From Verrucomicrobiales bacterium (GTDB taxonomy: Bacteria > Verrucomicrobiota > Verrucomicrobiae > Limisphaerales > UBA9464): a DNA stretch of 8,396 bases. The notes under the pieces are model-generated. The model was not told where the DNA came from. It saw only the letters and a list, made by a program, of their open reading frames with translations, and did not search any database. The stretch is taken from the NCBI GenBank assembly GCA_005789375.1, contig SXXZ01000081.1, positions 1 through 8,396 of the forward strand, written 5' to 3'. The position numbers and the translations under genes were made by a program. Positions 6,156 through 8,396 of the stretch are shown piece by piece (the first letter of the stretch is position 1; each line of letters starts with the position of its first letter).

Positions 6156-8027
6156 ATGAGCACGGCCACCCCGACGCAGAGCAATCAAACCACTAGCAAC
6201 AAAGACATCGGACCCCTGATGTTCGGGCGCGACATCTTTGTCGAAGCACTGGAGCGCGAGGGCTGCGAGGTCATCTTCGCCTACCCCGGCGGCGCGAGCA
6301 TGGAGATCCACCAGTCGCTCACGAAGTCGAAGATCCGCACCATCCTGCCCCGTCACGAACAAGGCGGAAGCTTCGCTGCCGAAGGCTACGCCCGAGCCAC
6401 CGGCAGGGCCGGCGTGTGCATGGCAACCAGCGGTCCCGGCGCGACCAACTTGGTAACGGCCATCGCCGACGCCTACGTCGATTCGTGCCCCCTGATCGCC
6501 ATCACCGGCCAGGTAGCCCAGTCGATGATCGGCCGCGGTGCCTTCCAGGAAACGGACATGATTGGCGTGACGCTGCCGATCGTGAAGCACTCCTATTTGA
6601 TCACGGATATTAATGCTATCCCGCGGATCGTGAAGGAAGCCTTCTACATTGCTCAGAGCGGTCGCCCCGGACCCGTGGTCCTCGACTTCCCTAAGAATGT
6701 GCAGCAGCAGAAGGCCCGCCCCGTGTGGCCCACTCTGGATGAGGTTAAGGCCGGCCTGCGCGGATACACCGACCGCGTGGCCGCCGACGAGTTGGCGTTG
6801 AATGAAATTATCGGACTCATCGAGAAGTCCGAACGACCGGTGATTTATAGCGGTGGTGGTATTATCACCGCCGGAGCTTCGCTCGAGCTGCTGCAATTCG
6901 CTGAGTCCGCCCAAATCCCGTTGACGACCACGCTGATGGGTATCGGTGGTTTCCCCGAGGAGCACCCGCTGTCCCTGCGTTGGTTGGGCATGCACGGAGC
7001 CGCCTTCGCCAATTGGGCGGTCAATGGAGAGTATGCCCATCGCAAGGATCCGTCCGAGCCGATGGTGAAGCTCAAGGACGGATGCGACCTGCTGCTGGCC
7101 TTCGGTGTCCGCTTTGATGACCGCGTGACGGGAGCCTTCAGCGAATTCGCCAAGGGAGCCACCATCGTCCACCTGGACATCGACCCCTCCGAGCACCACA
7201 AGAACAAGCGCGCCAACCTGGCCATCCATGGTGACCTGAAGGACGCCTTGCAGCGCATGAACGCGCTCATCGCCCAGCGCAAGGGCATCCAGAAGACCTT
7301 CCCCGCCTGGCACAGCCAAGTGGCCGAATGGAAGGCCAAGGCTCCGTTCCGCTACACAACCGAGGGGCAAATCATCGATTCTGCCCACATCAAGCCGTTC
7401 GAGAAGGACGGCGAGGAGTTCATCCTGCCCCAGATGGTCATCGAGGAACTGTGGCGTCTCACGAAGGGTGAGGCGATTATCACCACCGGTGTCGGCCAGC
7501 ATCAGATGTGGGCCGGTCAGTGGTACAAGTACAAGTTCCCCCGCCAGTTCATCACCAGCGCCGGTCTCGGTTCCATGGGTTACGGTTACCCAGCGGCCCT
7601 CGGCGCCAAGGTGGCTCGCCCCGACAAGCAAGTGGTCGACATCGATGGCGACGGATCCTTCCTGATGAACATTCAGGAACTGGCCACCGCCCACGTCGAG
7701 AAGATCGCCGCCAAGGCCATCGTGCTGAACAACCAGCACCTGGGCATGGTGGTTCAATGGGAAGACAACTTCTTCGACGGCAACCGAGGTCACACCTATC
7801 TGGGCAACCCGGACAATCGATCCGGCATCTACCCCGATTACGTCAAGGTGTGCACCAGTTTCGGGGTCCCCTGCGAACGCGTGGTGTACCGCAAGGACCT
7901 GCGCGCCGCCCTTGAGCGAATGCTGGCCGCTGAAACCCCCTATGTGCTGGATGTCATCACGCCCTACACCGAGCACGTGCTGCCATTCATCCCGGCCGGT
8001 CGCACCGTCGCCGACATGCGCTGGTAG
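6156..8027 (+). CDS. ilvB: Acetolactate synthase, catalytic (large) subunit
   Basis: A 623-residue ThDP-, FAD- and Mg-dependent enzyme that joins two pyruvates to 2-acetolactate, or pyruvate and 2-ketobutyrate to 2-aceto-2-hydroxybutyrate; this is the first committed step of Val, Leu and Ile synthesis in the cytoplasm. Key elements: [13 protein letters not shown] (41-53), catalytic Glu68 in [23 protein letters not shown] (90-106), AFQETDMIG (129-137), [17 protein letters not shown] (near 168-184), the FAD/catalytic segment [15 protein letters not shown] (from about 312), [11 protein letters not shown], and the Mg-ThDP motif GDG at 498-500 with NN at 525-526. Trp535 is in QWED. The sequence is strikingly close to plant chloroplast AHAS (for example [14 protein letters not shown] and [11 protein letters not shown]). 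A segment at about 290-309 has no counterpart in the plant enzyme as I recall it. No small regulatory subunit (ilvN) follows; a strong terminator does. A terminator and a candidate Val/Leu leader peptide precede it, suggesting attenuation control. Confidence 0.97.
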   Translation: MSTATPTQSNQTTSNKDIGPLMFGRDIFVEALEREGCEVIFAYPGGASMEIHQSLTKSKIRTILPRHEQGGSFAAEGYARATGRAGVCMATSGPGATNLVTAIADAYVDSCPLIAITGQVAQSMIGRGAFQETDMIGVTLPIVKHSYLITDINAIPRIVKEAFYIAQSGRPGPVVLDFPKNVQQQKARPVWPTLDEVKAGLRGYTDRVAADELALNEIIGLIEKSERPVIYSGGGIITAGASLELLQFAESAQIPLTTTLMGIGGFPEEHPLSLRWLGMHGAAFANWAVNGEYAHRKDPSEPMVKLKDGCDLLLAFGVRFDDRVTGAFSEFAKGATIVHLDIDPSEHHKNKRANLAIHGDLKDALQRMNALIAQRKGIQKTFPAWHSQVAEWKAKAPFRYTTEGQIIDSAHIKPFEKDGEEFILPQMVIEELWRLTKGEAIITTGVGQHQMWAGQWYKYKFPRQFITSAGLGSMGYGYPAALGAKVARPDKQVVDIDGDGSFLMNIQELATAHVEKIAAKAIVLNNQHLGMVVQWEDNFFDGNRGHTYLGNPDNRSGIYPDYVKVCTSFGVPCERVVYRKDLRAALERMLAAETPYVLDVITPYTEHVLPFIPAGRTVADMRW

Positions 8028-8080
8028 ACCTCTGGCTGCAGCGATCACCGGTAGAAATTAATCTCCGGTCATTACCGAAC

Positions 8081-8113
8081 AGACCGAAACCTTATGGTTT
8101 CGGTCTTTTTCTT
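8081..8113 (+). terminator. Intrinsic terminator after ilvB
   Basis: The arms AGACCGAAACC (8081-8091) and GGTTTCGGTCT (8096-8106) form a perfect 11-bp stem with the loop TTAT, followed by TTTTTCTTT. It begins 53 nt after the ilvB stop and should end the ilvB transcript, separating it from the prepilin gene downstream. Confidence 0.92.
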
Positions 8114-8257
8114 TGACGGGTCTCTTCCAGCCTACGTTCCGACTCAATGGGTGTCGAAAGGCTGACCCACCTCATTTTCCTCATCGGAAAAGAAATTGGA
8201 TTGAATTGTCTCTAGGCGCGACCCGTCGGGAACCATTAGGATTCAGTTCTGAACCGC

Positions 8258-8396
8258 ATGAGACTCTCGTTATCATCTACCGCACGTCGCGTCCGCAAAG
8301 CCGCAGGCTTCACGCTCATCGAAATTCTATTGGTCATCGTCATCATCCTGCTTTTGGCAGGTGCCTTGGTGGTGTTTGTGCTGCCGCAGCAAGAAG
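8258..8396 (+). CDS. Prepilin-like protein, type II secretion (GspG-like) or type IV pilin family, N-terminus only
   Basis: The ATG at 8258 opens a frame that runs off the right edge (46 codons and one base seen). A basic leader of 17 residues (MRLSLSSTARRVRKAAG) precedes the class III prepilin signal G-FTLIE (Gly17, Phe18, Glu22, the conserved Glu+5), then a hydrophobic helix at about 23-42 ending in LPQQE. Prepilin peptidase PilD/GspO would cut after Gly17 and methylate Phe18. The helix and the following P-Q-Q-E would suit a GspG major pseudopilin, but the C-terminal domain that would decide between pseudopilin, pilin and other prepilin-signal proteins (common in Verrucomicrobia) lies outside the window. 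An in-frame TAG at 8237 excludes a long upstream extension. No well-placed Shine-Dalgarno is seen: AGGA at 8238-8241 is 16 nt away. Confidence 0.85.
   Translation, partial: MRLSLSSTARRVRKAAGFTLIEILLVIVIILLLAGALVVFVLPQQE

Noticed and set aside
6066..8048. 660-codon minus-strand open frame opposite ilvB
   Set aside because: It is the antisense shadow of a fully recognisable acetolactate synthase gene with GC-rich codon usage. Its translation is low in complexity (Gly/Val/Asp/Leu/Gln-rich) and resembles no family.
1..8396. tRNA or rRNA genes, CRISPR arrays, insertion sequences
   Set aside because: No regularly spaced repeats, cloverleaf-like segments, transposase motifs or terminal inverted repeats with target duplications were seen on reading both strands.

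Overview
The window is about 60% GC and looks like a chromosomal segment from a Verrucomicrobiota-type bacterium (Pedosphaera/Limisphaerales-like). This is inferred from protein character: a large secreted protein built of lamin-tail domains, a HisRS with the GFGMGDVVL form of motif 3, an EboE protein, a GspG-like prepilin, and mostly weak Shine-Dalgarno sites. No rRNA, tRNA, insertion sequence or CRISPR array is visible.

Layout. Positions 1-1751 (minus) hold the 5' part of a secreted multi-lamin-tail-domain protein that runs off the left edge. Divergent from it, 1854-3032 (plus) is a stand-alone eboE-like gene of the xylose-isomerase-like TIM-barrel fold. A short convergent gap follows. Then come a sugar ABC transporter ATPase (3107-4588, minus) and hisS (4609-5868, minus), which run the same way with hisS first and 20 nt between them, so they are probably one transcript. 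No permease or binding-protein gene for the ATPase is in view.

hisS and ilvB (6156-8027, plus) are divergent, with 287 bp between the preferred starts. This gap holds the most interesting structure in the window. A strong plus-strand intrinsic terminator (6073-6103) lies about 50 nt upstream of the ilvB start, although no plus-strand gene ends there. Upstream of it is a 25-codon ORF with a Val-Pro-Val-Leu-Val run, all three valines being the otherwise scarce GTA codon. Around it lie segments that can pair as 1:2, 2:3 and 3:4. Together these have the layout of a classical branched-chain amino acid transcription attenuator controlling ilvB. This is inferred from sequence alone.

ilvB encodes a complete acetolactate synthase catalytic subunit with notably plant-like sequence. 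It is followed by a near-ideal terminator (8081-8113) and no ilvN, so it is probably monocistronic here. The right end (8258-8396) is the start of a type II secretion/type IV pilin-like prepilin gene.

The genes are mostly housekeeping or stand-alone functions: BCAA synthesis, His-tRNA charging, sugar uptake, protein export and a secreted surface protein. They do not form one evident pathway.
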